A DNA stretch of 22,022 nucleotides. Origin: DATIHK01 sp035480775 (lineage in GTDB: Bacteria; Patescibacteriota; WWE3; UBA101185; UBA10185). Shown here one piece after another: positions 5,365-12,283 of this stretch; the stretch's first letter is position 1; each line of letters starts with the position of its first letter. The stretch is from contig DATIHK010000054.1 in the NCBI GenBank assembly GCA_035480775.1, positions 1 through 22,022 of the forward strand. Reading direction: 5' to 3'. The notes under the pieces were generated by a model. The model was not told the origin of the DNA, searched no databases, and saw nothing but the letters and a program-made list of their open reading frames with translations. The position numbers and the translations under genes are program-made.

Positions 5365-7788
5365 ATGTTACCTGCCTTTTCTCCTTTATCTGCAGAAGTT
5401 GCTCCTATTGAACATATAGCTGATGTTACAACTGATATGATCAAGCAAAATCTTGAGCCAGCTCGAGAAAATTTGGAGCAAGTTTCAGAAGAAGTCCGTC
5501 AGCAAAAAAAATCCCCAATAGATTTGTTAATCGCTGCTCAGACTTATGAGTTAATTAGCTCGTCTTTTGATTCAACTGGAGCTTATCGCGAAGAAATATT
5601 TCACGTACAGCTTCAAAAATATATGCGTGAAAGGCAAATTGCGCTTGATGAAAATGGCTTATTAAAAACTTCTCCAGATGATGAAAAAACTTATTGGTTG
5701 GCAGCAACGCTTCCAGATTTGCCTTATGTAAATTTAAAAGGAACTCACGAAGCTGGAGATTTTACATTAGGCTCTATGTCTTCTGCATTTGAACACGGAT
5801 TGGCTACTATTGCTGTAACAGATGATATTCCTCATGTTGCTCATATGCGGGGAGGAGATTTTAATTTGTTCAATATTAAGACTGATGCCAATAGTATCGA
5901 ACAAGTAAAAAAAGAAATTGAGAACGCAGCGCTTCCTCCAGTTTATAAAACGAGTTATTCTCCTAAAATAACTGTTTCGGCAGTTTCAATGGAAGAGGTT
6001 GTCGAGCTTTTTAACTCTGCACAAATAGTGCGTGGACTCGAAGATCCTGGAACTATGGTTCTCGATGAGCAACAAATTCAAAAAGAATTATCGGGAATTT
6101 TAGCTCGTATTTTAGATTATGAACGTGAACGCGACAAAGTTAATTACCTAGGAAATAAAATTGTTCTTGATATTGCGCAAGGCACACAGTCTTCAAAAGA
6201 GCTTGAAGAATATTTTAATAAATATGCGCTAAGGTATTTTGAAGGGTCACAATATCCGTCGTACGAAAGTTTTAAAGATCTGGTGCAAACTGATTCTGAA
6301 CAAGCTGCAAATGTAGTTTCAAAGTTGGCTCAACGAGCCGCCGATATTGCTGTAGTTAGAGGTTCGGTTGAGTCCGGCAATTCCTCGCATGCTTTAGAAC
6401 AATTTATTGCTAAAAAGTATTCGCATCTAGAGTTGGATACACTTCCTGGCGCCACAAACAGTCAAGAAGTTTCGCTTACGCAACAATCTTCTTCAAATTT
6501 ACAACAACAATTATCCGAAAAGATTGCAGCAGCTGGAGGTTTATCAAAACTTTTAGAAAATTCTGCGCAACCTACTAATATAGAAAATGTTACCCAAACT
6601 TATCACGCCACAAAAAATCAACAAGTAAAAGCTATAGTTGAAGAAGCTAAAAAAGAATTTGACGATTTAGTGCCTGGTCCTCTTGATGAAAATCAAGTAG
6701 AAATTTTGAAGGCATTGCTCGAATATAGCGATTTAAATCACACCATTGATGTATTAGGAATTAAATACAATTTTTACGATAGTATAAATGAGTTATTGCA
6801 CAAGCGCGGGTTAACAGCTCAAGATATTGAAGATTTGCGCAAATTTGTAGAACTACACGAGTGGCGTTTAAAAGTTTTCGAAGCCAGACACGATAAATTA
6901 ACTGGTTTAGGTAATAAATTTGAATTTGAGCGCGAAACCAACGACCTAGTTGCCAAAGCTTTAAAAAATCGCAATGAAGATGTTGGAGTATTTTTTGTTG
7001 ATTTAGCTTTTTTAAATTATTTTAATCAAAAAGGTAATAGATTGACAGGAAATGCAGCCATTGTTCGATCCGTCCGCCAGCTTGAAGAAGAATTTAAAAA
7101 ATTGTATGGCGATTATTGGGAAGAAGAAGTGCAAATAAAACGTTATGGGGGCGATGAGCTAGTAATTCAACATTTAGGAAAGCACCCAACGAGTCAGCAG
7201 ATTAAAGATGTCTTAGATAAATTAAATGCTACAGGAAAACCAGTTGAAGCAGTCGGCGGGAATTCTCCCGATTATGTTCCGGAACGTGTTCAATATAATT
7301 ATGGTTTTTGCGATATTAAATTAGCCAAAGAAGGACTGCAAGAATTAATTAAAAATGGCAAAGTCTTTAACGCGTATGATACCGCAAGGTTGGCAGATCC
7401 ACGAGAAAAAGAATTTTATGCTCAAAATTTATCTAAAGTTATGACGAACATGGCAGACTTGTTAGGAGATGCTCATAAAATTTCCGAACGTTTTGCGTTT
7501 TTAATGCAACGCTATGTAGGACTTAAAGAGTCTGGAACAGAAGACGAATGGACACACTTCAACCATTTGTTGGCGTTTTCGGGTAAAGCATTAATGGGAA
7601 TTTCACTGAGCGATTTTGAAGCCATATATAAGCAAGCTCAGCAATCAGAAACCCCCGATTACGCGGAATTGTTTAAAACACGAATATCTGGAAAAGAACT
7701 TACAACTAAAGGTGATGTTGTTGCAGTTTTAATTAAAAACCGTGAAGAAGCTGCTAGCTACCGCCGATCAGTTTCTAGCATTGTTTAG
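5365..7788 (+). CDS. Large soluble protein with two degenerate GGDEF-like modules
   Basis: The 807-aa protein has no signal peptide or membrane segment. The C-terminal module (about residues 505-650) reads DKLTGLGNK (510-518), VFFVDLAFLNYFNQKGN and RYGGDELVI (593-601), a recognisable GGDEF fold (diguanylate cyclase family). First-strand Asp, Asn and GGDE are kept, but the GHxxGD segment reads GNRLTGN, so cyclase activity is doubtful. An earlier segment (about 115-190) reads DLPYVNLKGTHEAGDFTL followed by MRGGDFNLFNI, matching the same strand order with GGDF in place of GGDEF. I read it as a second, more decayed module. Between them lie about 300 mostly helical residues with a Gln/Ser-rich linker. 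About 155 unassigned residues follow the second module. Cyclic-di-GMP signalling is rare in small-genome bacteria; a structural or nucleotide-sensing role is equally possible. Confidence 0.65.
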   Translation: MLPAFSPLSAEVAPIEHIADVTTDMIKQNLEPARENLEQVSEEVRQQKKSPIDLLIAAQTYELISSSFDSTGAYREEIFHVQLQKYMRERQIALDENGLLKTSPDDEKTYWLAATLPDLPYVNLKGTHEAGDFTLGSMSSAFEHGLATIAVTDDIPHVAHMRGGDFNLFNIKTDANSIEQVKKEIENAALPPVYKTSYSPKITVSAVSMEEVVELFNSAQIVRGLEDPGTMVLDEQQIQKELSGILARILDYERERDKVNYLGNKIVLDIAQGTQSSKELEEYFNKYALRYFEGSQYPSYESFKDLVQTDSEQAANVVSKLAQRAADIAVVRGSVESGNSSHALEQFIAKKYSHLELDTLPGATNSQEVSLTQQSSSNLQQQLSEKIAAAGGLSKLLENSAQPTNIENVTQTYHATKNQQVKAIVEEAKKEFDDLVPGPLDENQVEILKALLEYSDLNHTIDVLGIKYNFYDSINELLHKRGLTAQDIEDLRKFVELHEWRLKVFEARHDKLTGLGNKFEFERETNDLVAKALKNRNEDVGVFFVDLAFLNYFNQKGNRLTGNAAIVRSVRQLEEEFKKLYGDYWEEEVQIKRYGGDELVIQHLGKHPTSQQIKDVLDKLNATGKPVEAVGGNSPDYVPERVQYNYGFCDIKLAKEGLQELIKNGKVFNAYDTARLADPREKEFYAQNLSKVMTNMADLLGDAHKISERFAFLMQRYVGLKESGTEDEWTHFNHLLAFSGKALMGISLSDFEAIYKQAQQSETPDYAELFKTRISGKELTTKGDVVAVLIKNREEAASYRRSVSSIV

Positions 7789-7801
7789 TATATTTGGGAA
7801 T

Positions 7802-7830
7802 TTGCTTTTTTTGGAATTGCTAAGTATTAT
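7802..7830 (+). promoter_or_regulatory. Promoter of the Cys-cluster small gene
   Basis: TTGCTT (7802-7807), 17 bp, TATTAT (7825-7830), then 7 bases to the ATG at 7838. It lies just after the stop of the GGDEF-like gene and supports the shorter start for the small gene. Confidence 0.55.
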
Positions 7831-7837
7831 TACCAGT

Positions 7838-7981
7838 ATGCAAAATTCAATTGCTTCAAAACTTAAAGCTCTTGTTTCAAAGAAAGATTTAAGAACAAAA
7901 GTTGCCACAACTGCTGTAGCGACTGAACAGGCTGAAGAACATATGTGCGTCTGCGGTGGAAACTGCGGCTGCCACGATTAA
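7838..7981 (+). CDS. 47-aa protein with C-terminal CxCxxxCxCH cluster
   Basis: MQNSIASKLKALVSKKDLRT opens a basic, possibly amphipathic N-terminus, followed by an Ala/Thr linker. The tail HMCVCGGNCGCHD holds C37, C39, C43, C45 and H46. Four Cys and one or two His in ten residues suggest binding of zinc, copper or an iron-sulfur cluster, as in small metallothionein-like proteins. A Cys-rich core after a basic leader would also fit a modified peptide, but no modifying enzyme is nearby. The frame can be opened back to a GTG at 7742 inside the previous gene. The ATG at 7838 is preferred because a promoter with 17-bp spacing ends 7 bases before it. Function unknown. Confidence 0.6.
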   Translation: MQNSIASKLKALVSKKDLRTKVATTAVATEQAEEHMCVCGGNCGCHD

Positions 7982-8045
7982 AATTCCATTAAACCGGTCT
8001 TAATCATAAAAAAGTGATAAAATCCTCTTGCGTTAACTGCGTTAT

Positions 8046-8119
8046 TGGGGAGTCGTATAATGGTAGTACCTTGCACTCTGAATGCAAGTATCTTGGTTCG
8101 AATCCGAGCTCCCCAGCCA
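8046..8119 (+). tRNA. tRNA-Gln (anticodon CUG)
   Basis: Seen as 74 nt with encoded CCA. The acceptor stem is TGGGGAG/CTCCCCA with the U1-A72 pair typical of bacterial tRNA-Gln, and discriminator G. The anticodon stem TTGCA/TGCAA carries the loop CTCTGAA, giving anticodon CTG (8078-8080). The T arm has TTCGAAT. A -10-like TAAAAT with an upstream TG (8015-8023) lies 22 bases before it. Confidence 0.95.
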
Positions 8120-8173
8120 ACTATTATAATTCCAAAGCTTTCAATTAATTAAAAAAGTTGATATATATAGTGT

Positions 8174-8767
8174 ATGAGAAAAATTATTGTTCTAGAATTT
8201 ATTACTATTGATGGTGTTATGCAAGCTCCAGGTGGTTCCAAAGAAGATACAGCCGAAGGTTTTAAATATGGAGGATGGACGGCTCCTTTTTTTGACAAAG
8301 TTTCTGGACAAGAGATGGCTAAACAGATGAAAGGGAAATACGACTTGCTCCTTGGACGCAAAACGTATGATATCTTTGCAGGATATTGGCCTACTCACAC
8401 AGAGACTTGGCCTCAAGTAAACAAAATTACCAAATATGCCGTTTCAACAACCTTAAAAAATCCAAAGTGGGAAAATACCGTAGTGATAAAAGATACCAAA
8501 GAATTAAAAAAGCTAAAGAACTCAAACGGTCCAGTCTTACAAGTGTACGGAAGTGGTGTTCTCGTGCAGACATTAATGAAGCACGATTTGGTAGATGAAT
8601 TTTGGCTAAAAATATTTCCTATAACTCTAGGCACTGGAAAAAAGCTATTTAATGAAGGTACAATTCCGGCTTCTTTCAAGCTCTTTAAATCTAAAGTTAC
8701 CCCAAGTGGTGTAATTTTTGCTTATTTCAAACGTGATGGAAAAGTCAAAACTGGATCAATGGAATAA
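8174..8767 (+). CDS. Dihydrofolate reductase-family (RibD C-terminal-like) protein
   Basis: This 197-aa protein matches the small YyaP/YwjB-type branch of the DHFR/RibD superfamily. Its landmarks are MRKIIVLEFITIDGVMQAPG at the N-terminus, YDLLLGRKTYDIFAGYWP, KYAVSTTL, VYGSGVLVQTLMKHDLVDEFWLKIFPITLGTGKKLF and a final FAYFKRDG strand. The fold binds NADPH; the substrate of this branch is unknown and it is generally not the essential DHFR. The ATG follows TATATA (8162-8167) by six bases with no Shine-Dalgarno. It forms a two-gene unit with the VOC gene two bases downstream. Similar DHFR-like/VOC pairs occur in many free-living bacteria, so acquisition by transfer is plausible. Confidence 0.85.
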   Translation: MRKIIVLEFITIDGVMQAPGGSKEDTAEGFKYGGWTAPFFDKVSGQEMAKQMKGKYDLLLGRKTYDIFAGYWPTHTETWPQVNKITKYAVSTTLKNPKWENTVVIKDTKELKKLKNSNGPVLQVYGSGVLVQTLMKHDLVDEFWLKIFPITLGTGKKLFNEGTIPASFKLFKSKVTPSGVIFAYFKRDGKVKTGSME

Positions 8768-8769
8768 TT

Positions 8770-9249
8770 ATGAAACAAATTTACCCATGTATTTGGATGG
8801 ACAATGAAGCAGAAGAAGCCGCAAACTTTTATGTTTCTGTTTTTCCAAATTCTAAAATTATAAGAACAGAAAAATATCTTACAGATACGCCTTCGAACAA
8901 ACCAATCGGAAGTGTCTTAACTGTCGAGTTTGAACTAGATGGCAATAAATTTATGATTTTAAACGGAGGAACTTTTTTTAAAGTATCTGAAGCCGTATCT
9001 TTTGTAATTCCGTGTAAAGATCAAAAAGAAATGGACTATTACTACGATAAACTTTCAGCAGATCCTTCAGCAGAAATTTGTGGATGGTTAAAAGATAAAT
9101 TTGGTGTTTCTTGGCAATTAAATCCGCAATTTTTAATTGATACTATGGATTCATCTGACGAAGACAAAAAGAAAAGAGTATTTGCAGCATTGTTGGAAAT
9201 GAAAAGATTGAATGTCGCAGAGTTAGAAGCTGCGGCGAACGCAAGTTAG
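8770..9249 (+). CDS. VOC-superfamily protein (PhnB / 3-demethylubiquinone methyltransferase-like)
   Basis: This 159-aa protein belongs to the PhnB-like glyoxalase/VOC group. KQIYPCIWMDNEAEEAANFY, VFPNSKI, GSVLTVEFELDGNKFMILNGG, CGWLKDKFGVSWQLNPQFL and a closing RVFAALLEMKRLNVAELEAA segment are all typical. Despite the family label '3-demethylubiquinone-9 3-methyltransferase', members lack a methyltransferase fold, and their substrate is generally unknown. It starts two bases after the DHFR-like gene, so the pair is almost certainly co-transcribed. Its stop overlaps the convergent pyruvate kinase-like gene by four bases. Confidence 0.85.
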   Translation: MKQIYPCIWMDNEAEEAANFYVSVFPNSKIIRTEKYLTDTPSNKPIGSVLTVEFELDGNKFMILNGGTFFKVSEAVSFVIPCKDQKEMDYYYDKLSADPSAEICGWLKDKFGVSWQLNPQFLIDTMDSSDEDKKKRVFAALLEMKRLNVAELEAAANAS

Positions 9250-9950
9250 TAGCTGTTTTTTTGATTCCACTTTTCAGCTTCAATAATAATCTTTTTCATA
9301 TAGACAACAGTTTCAACAGGATATTTACCAATGGCAGTTTCTTCTGACAACATAACTGCTGATGAATGATCAAAAACGGCGTTAGCAACATCTGAAACTT
9401 CTGCTCTAGTTGGTTTGGTATTGTTAACCATTGATAAAAGCATTTCAGTTGCAGTTATTAAAAATTTACCTTTTTCCAGAGTTTTAATTGTAAAATCATT
9501 TTGAAGTGGCGGAACTTTTTCTAAAGATACTGCAACTCCTAAATCTCCACGGGCAACCATAATTCCGTCTGAGGCATCCAAAATAGCATCAAAGTTTTGA
9601 ACTCCTATCTCGGTTTCAATTTTAGAAATTATAAAAGCGTTATCAATTATTTTTCTGACATCTTCTATTTGACTTGGGTGTTCAGTAAATGAAATAGCAA
9701 TAGTTTTTATGTTGTTTGTTTTGGCATACTGTAGAACTTCTAGTTTTTTGATATCTAACATCACTTCGATGTTTTTATATTTTTGAGACTTTTTTAAATT
9801 ATTTAAAATCAAATCGTATTGTGCTTTGTCTCCGTAAGAAGTATTGATTCTTATGTAGTCGATACCTGCGTTAACTAAATTTTGAAATACGGAATAGTCG
9901 AGAGTTGCTGGTCCAATTGTGGAAATTATTTTTGTTTTCACTTCTTCCAT
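9246..9950 (-). CDS. Minimal pyruvate kinase-like protein (A domain only)
   Basis: At 234 aa this is half the length of normal pyruvate kinase (about 470 or more). TKIISTIGPAT (6-16), YIRINTSYGD (R34, N36, S38), VMLDIKK (D66), IISKIETEIG (K110, E112), DGIMVARGDLGV (D136) and ITATEMLLSM (T168), then PTRAEVSDVANAV and VMLSEETAIGKYP, follow the catalytic barrel. These correspond to muscle R73, N75, S77, D113, K270, E272, D296 and T328. The lid (B) domain is missing: D66 is followed directly by the strand leading to IKTIAISF. The regulatory C domain is also absent. The loop that normally reads DTKGPEIR is DIKKLEVL. It may be a reduced kinase, or a barrel reused for another reaction on a pyruvate or enolate substrate. 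The ATG lies six bases after TATAAT (9957-9962). Confidence 0.8.
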   Translation of the reverse strand: MEEVKTKIISTIGPATLDYSVFQNLVNAGIDYIRINTSYGDKAQYDLILNNLKKSQKYKNIEVMLDIKKLEVLQYAKTNNIKTIAISFTEHPSQIEDVRKIIDNAFIISKIETEIGVQNFDAILDASDGIMVARGDLGVAVSLEKVPPLQNDFTIKTLEKGKFLITATEMLLSMVNNTKPTRAEVSDVANAVFDHSSAVMLSEETAIGKYPVETVVYMKKIIIEAEKWNQKNSY

Positions 9951-9956
9951 TGAGTT

Positions 9957-9966
9957 ATTATATACT
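9957..9966. promoter_or_regulatory. Back-to-back overlapping -10 boxes in a 21-bp divergent gap
   Basis: The start codons at 9950 (-) and 9972 (+) are 21 bp apart. On the minus strand TATAAT occupies 9957-9962, six bases before the ATG. On the plus strand TATACT occupies 9961-9966, five bases before the GTG. The two boxes share two bases, so the promoters cannot be bound at the same time, and both -35 regions lie inside the opposite genes. Confidence 0.6.
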
Positions 9967-9971
9967 TAATT

Positions 9972-10853
9972 GTGTCATTTATATTTAAAGTAGCAAAAAC
10001 ACTTTTATCTCTTTTTTTTCTTTGTCTTTTTAACGCCATAGTAATTCTTTTAATAGTTGTTTTGTTTAACGTAAATGAACACTTCGTATTTTATATCTCC
10101 ATACTTTCTGGAATGTTGATTGTGAATCTTTTGTACTTATTTTTACTTAAAATTGTTAAAATAACACAAGTTTCAATTCCTAAGCTGCTAGTTCAGAACT
10201 TAATTTTCTTTTTATTAGTGCAAATGTTTGTTTTGGTGGAATCTCCAATACATAGTCTTGTTCCTGAACAACTATTATTAAAATCTGGTCTTTTAAGATC
10301 AGTTGATTCTGTAACTTCCACTTGCAACGAACCAGAAGAAATAAAAATTGCCACTAAATTTGTTGAGCCTTCAATTGATACATCACAAGTGAAATTTTAT
10401 TATGGTGGATCTACGGTTTTTACAAAGTACTTTGGTAAATTATTTCCCAAAATCGCGGCAAGTACTGTAAATAACTACATTTATATTTCGCCAGAAGAAG
10501 ATTGTGTTCGAAGTGAAGTTATTGTGCATGAATTTGTGCATGTTTGGCAATATCAACATAAAATCGGTTCTGGGCCACACGGGCTGATAATAGTGTTTCA
10601 ATATATTTATCTTTATTTAAAAGATTTTAATTCTTTGTATGATTATGGAGGCGTTGAAGGACTTGCTAAAGCAAAAATTGAAAACAAGACTTTTAGAGAT
10701 TTTGGAATAGAACAGCAAGCCATGATCGTCGAAAATTATTACTTTTTTTTGGATTGGAGCAAGCGTCCGGGATTTACTGACTTAAGAGATTCAGAAGAGT
10801 TTAACCTGCTTAAATATTTTGTAGATCAAGAGTTTGTGTTTAATTCTATCTAA
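9972..10853 (+). CDS. Membrane protein with HEXXH gluzincin-like metallopeptidase motif
   Basis: The 293-aa protein starts with three hydrophobic segments (about residues 8-33, 38-62 and 72-92). A soluble domain follows, with YIYISPEEDCVRSEVIVHEF. The motif HEFVHVWQYQH (H186, E187, H190) matches the zinc-binding HEXXH helix. GIEQQAMIVENYYFFLDW (E247) resembles the second helix that supplies the third ligand in proteins with HE(F/L)(T/V)HVWQ motifs, such as DUF4157-like domains. It is therefore a probable zinc metallopeptidase, or a domain derived from one. No propeptide or substrate clue is visible. The GTG start is five bases after TATACT and has no Shine-Dalgarno. The 3' end overlaps the next, convergent gene by 8 bp. 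Confidence 0.6.
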   Translation: MSFIFKVAKTLLSLFFLCLFNAIVILLIVVLFNVNEHFVFYISILSGMLIVNLLYLFLLKIVKITQVSIPKLLVQNLIFFLLVQMFVLVESPIHSLVPEQLLLKSGLLRSVDSVTSTCNEPEEIKIATKFVEPSIDTSQVKFYYGGSTVFTKYFGKLFPKIAASTVNNYIYISPEEDCVRSEVIVHEFVHVWQYQHKIGSGPHGLIIVFQYIYLYLKDFNSLYDYGGVEGLAKAKIENKTFRDFGIEQQAMIVENYYFFLDWSKRPGFTDLRDSEEFNLLKYFVDQEFVFNSI

Positions 10854-11247
10854 TACCAGTATCACAATAAACTGTCACAGTAATTTTTTGCTCTGGTTTA
10901 ACAGTAAAATCTTGAAAAGCGCAAACCGGAAAAATACTAGAACCTGTAGCCTGTTGAATTCTGTAGTCTCCTGGATCTAGTTGCAATTTAAAGTCTCCAT
11001 TTGCATCAGATTTAAAACTCTTGGTAACATTTAATTCGCTTTGTTTAACTAAAAGCAGACTTGCCGATATTGGTTTATCTTTGCAATTACTGTTTTCGGT
11101 TTGAGGGCCTGGGCAAGTTGGACCTGACAGCACTTTGCCTGTAACGTTCATTTGCTGGCAATAACCTGAACTGCAATTATGCGGCCAAAACTTATATACT
11201 ACAAATCCTAGAACTACAAGCAAAACTAAGGCAATAAGATATTTCAT
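10846..11247 (-). CDS. Membrane-anchored small beta-domain protein (carboxypeptidase-regulatory-like)
   Basis: This 133-aa protein has an N-terminal anchor or signal segment (MKYLIALVLLVVLGFVVYKF). The rest is a beta-rich domain: VTGKVLSGPTCPGPQ, PISASLLLV, FKSDANGDFKLQLDPGDYRI and ITVTVYCDTG. The GDFKLQLDPGDYRI pattern is the hallmark of prealbumin-like (CarboxypepD_reg/SpaA) beta-sandwiches. About six Cys residues outside the membrane (around residues 25-60, 109 and 129) could form disulfides. Its job outside the cell is unknown. The ATG is about five bases from a TTATAT hexamer (11253-11258). It overlaps the HEXXH gene tail to tail by 8 bp. Confidence 0.7.
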   Translation of the reverse strand: MKYLIALVLLVVLGFVVYKFWPHNCSSGYCQQMNVTGKVLSGPTCPGPQTENSNCKDKPISASLLLVKQSELNVTKSFKSDANGDFKLQLDPGDYRIQQATGSSIFPVCAFQDFTVKPEQKITVTVYCDTGIR

Positions 11248-11346
11248 TTGTGATATAAGTTTAGCACCTCTTACAAACGTCTAACCGGATTTAAATTTTC
11301 TGCTAATTCAATACTTCTATACTCCAGAAACATAGGAGGTGACTTT

Positions 11347-11493
11347 ATGAGTATTTTAGAATTAATCATAGTAATACTTGTTGTAGCTTGGTTAGGCGGA
11401 TTTGCTCTGAGTATCGGTGGTGGATTAATACACCTTCTTTTGGTGGTGGCTTTGATTGTATTAATCGCTCGATTACTTGGCTTTAATGTCTAA
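11347..11493 (+). CDS. lmo0937-type micro membrane protein, 48 aa
   Basis: MSILELIIVILVVAWLGGFA is followed by LSIGGGLIHLLLVVALIVLI and ARLLGFNV. Two hydrophobic helices flank a Gly-rich turn, GGFALSIGGGLIH. This is the pattern of the short 'lmo0937 family membrane protein' group (about 50 aa), found widely in bacteria; its function is unknown, with a stress or envelope link suspected. It has the best Shine-Dalgarno of the window, AGGAGGTGA (11334-11342), and TATACT at 11318-11323, so it is clearly translated from a leadered message. Confidence 0.85.
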   Translation: MSILELIIVILVVAWLGGFALSIGGGLIHLLLVVALIVLIARLLGFNV

Positions 11494-11501
11494 TTTGATA
11501 A

Positions 11502-12236
11502 AGTAGTTATATAAATACCAAACTACTTAAAAAAGTCGAACAGTTGTATGGTCTGTTTTACGCTGGAAAAATTCCGACGCTGGCTCAACACGAGGTAAAT
11601 CCTGGTTTGCCCAAATCTGATCGACTTAATTATATTTATTTTACTTTGCCCGTTTGTATTAACTTTCAAAGAAGTTCGCCTGCAATGTGGAAGTCTGCTT
11701 TAGAGACTTTTAATGATTCAGAAACCAATTATTTATTTTATCCGGAAAAGTTAGCCGAAACGAATATCGAAAAAATTCGCACAGACTTGATTAAGCACAA
11801 ATTAGGCTTGCAACCCAACAAACACACTGAAATCTGGACCAGAATAAGTTCAACACTCCACAAATATTTTGACAACGATCCGCGCAAAATATTACAAAGC
11901 AAAAATTTCGACGTTGTAGAAATTCTAAAAATGCTGCAAGAAACTGACAAAGATAAGTTTCCGTATTTGCGCGGTAACAAACTTTCAAATTATTGGCTTT
12001 ATATTTTGTCTCAATATACAGACATCAAATTAAAAAATATGCACAAAATCTCTATTATTCCTGATACTCATGTTTTACAAAGTACATTTAAACTTGGACT
12101 TACTGACAAACTAGAATCCCCAGAAATAGTTATTGAGGTTTGGCAAGAACTTTTGACAGGTCATAAAATCACTCCTGTTCAAATGCATCCGGTTTTGTGG
12201 AACTGGAGTCGCAATAATTTTTTACCTGAAGTTTAA
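11502..12236 (+). CDS. Divergent HhH-GPD DNA glycosylase-like protein
   Basis: The frame is open from 11502 after a TAA at 11499. The first usable start is the TTG at 11544 (230 aa), but no convincing ribosome site or spaced -10 marks it, so the N-terminus is uncertain. The protein is soluble and helical. FPYLRGNKLSNYWLYIL (139-155) followed by ISIIPDTHVLQSTFKLGL (169-186) mirrors the end of the HhH motif and the 'VDTHVxRvxxRLGl' helix of the endonuclease III/MutY/OGG superfamily, with D174 at the catalytic Asp position. The Fe-S cluster loop is absent. Base-excision repair is a reasonable guess but the match is remote and the function unproven. Confidence 0.5.
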   Translation, partial: SSYINTKLLKKVEQLYGLFYAGKIPTLAQHEVNPGLPKSDRLNYIYFTLPVCINFQRSSPAMWKSALETFNDSETNYLFYPEKLAETNIEKIRTDLIKHKLGLQPNKHTEIWTRISSTLHKYFDNDPRKILQSKNFDVVEILKMLQETDKDKFPYLRGNKLSNYWLYILSQYTDIKLKNMHKISIIPDTHVLQSTFKLGLTDKLESPEIVIEVWQELLTGHKITPVQMHPVLWNWSRNNFLPEV

Positions 12237-12238
12237 TT

Positions 12239-12268
12239 AAAAAAGAGAGCGCCGCTTGCGCGGCGCTC
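12239..12268 (-). terminator. Terminator of the Wzy-like/TPR gene
   Basis: On the minus strand a 9-bp GC stem, GAGCGCCGC/GCGGCGCTC, is closed by a GCAA (GNRA) loop and followed by TCTTTTTT. It lies 16 bases after the TAA of the minus-strand gene. On the plus strand it is not followed by T residues, although it may still help protect the 3' end of the HhH-GPD-like message. Confidence 0.85.
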
Positions 12269-12283
12269 CGAAGAGTTAACTAC

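Noticed and set aside
7742..7837. GTG start giving a 79-aa version of the Cys-cluster protein
   Set aside because: It lies inside the preceding gene without a ribosome site, while a promoter with 17-bp spacing ends 7 bases before the ATG at 7838.
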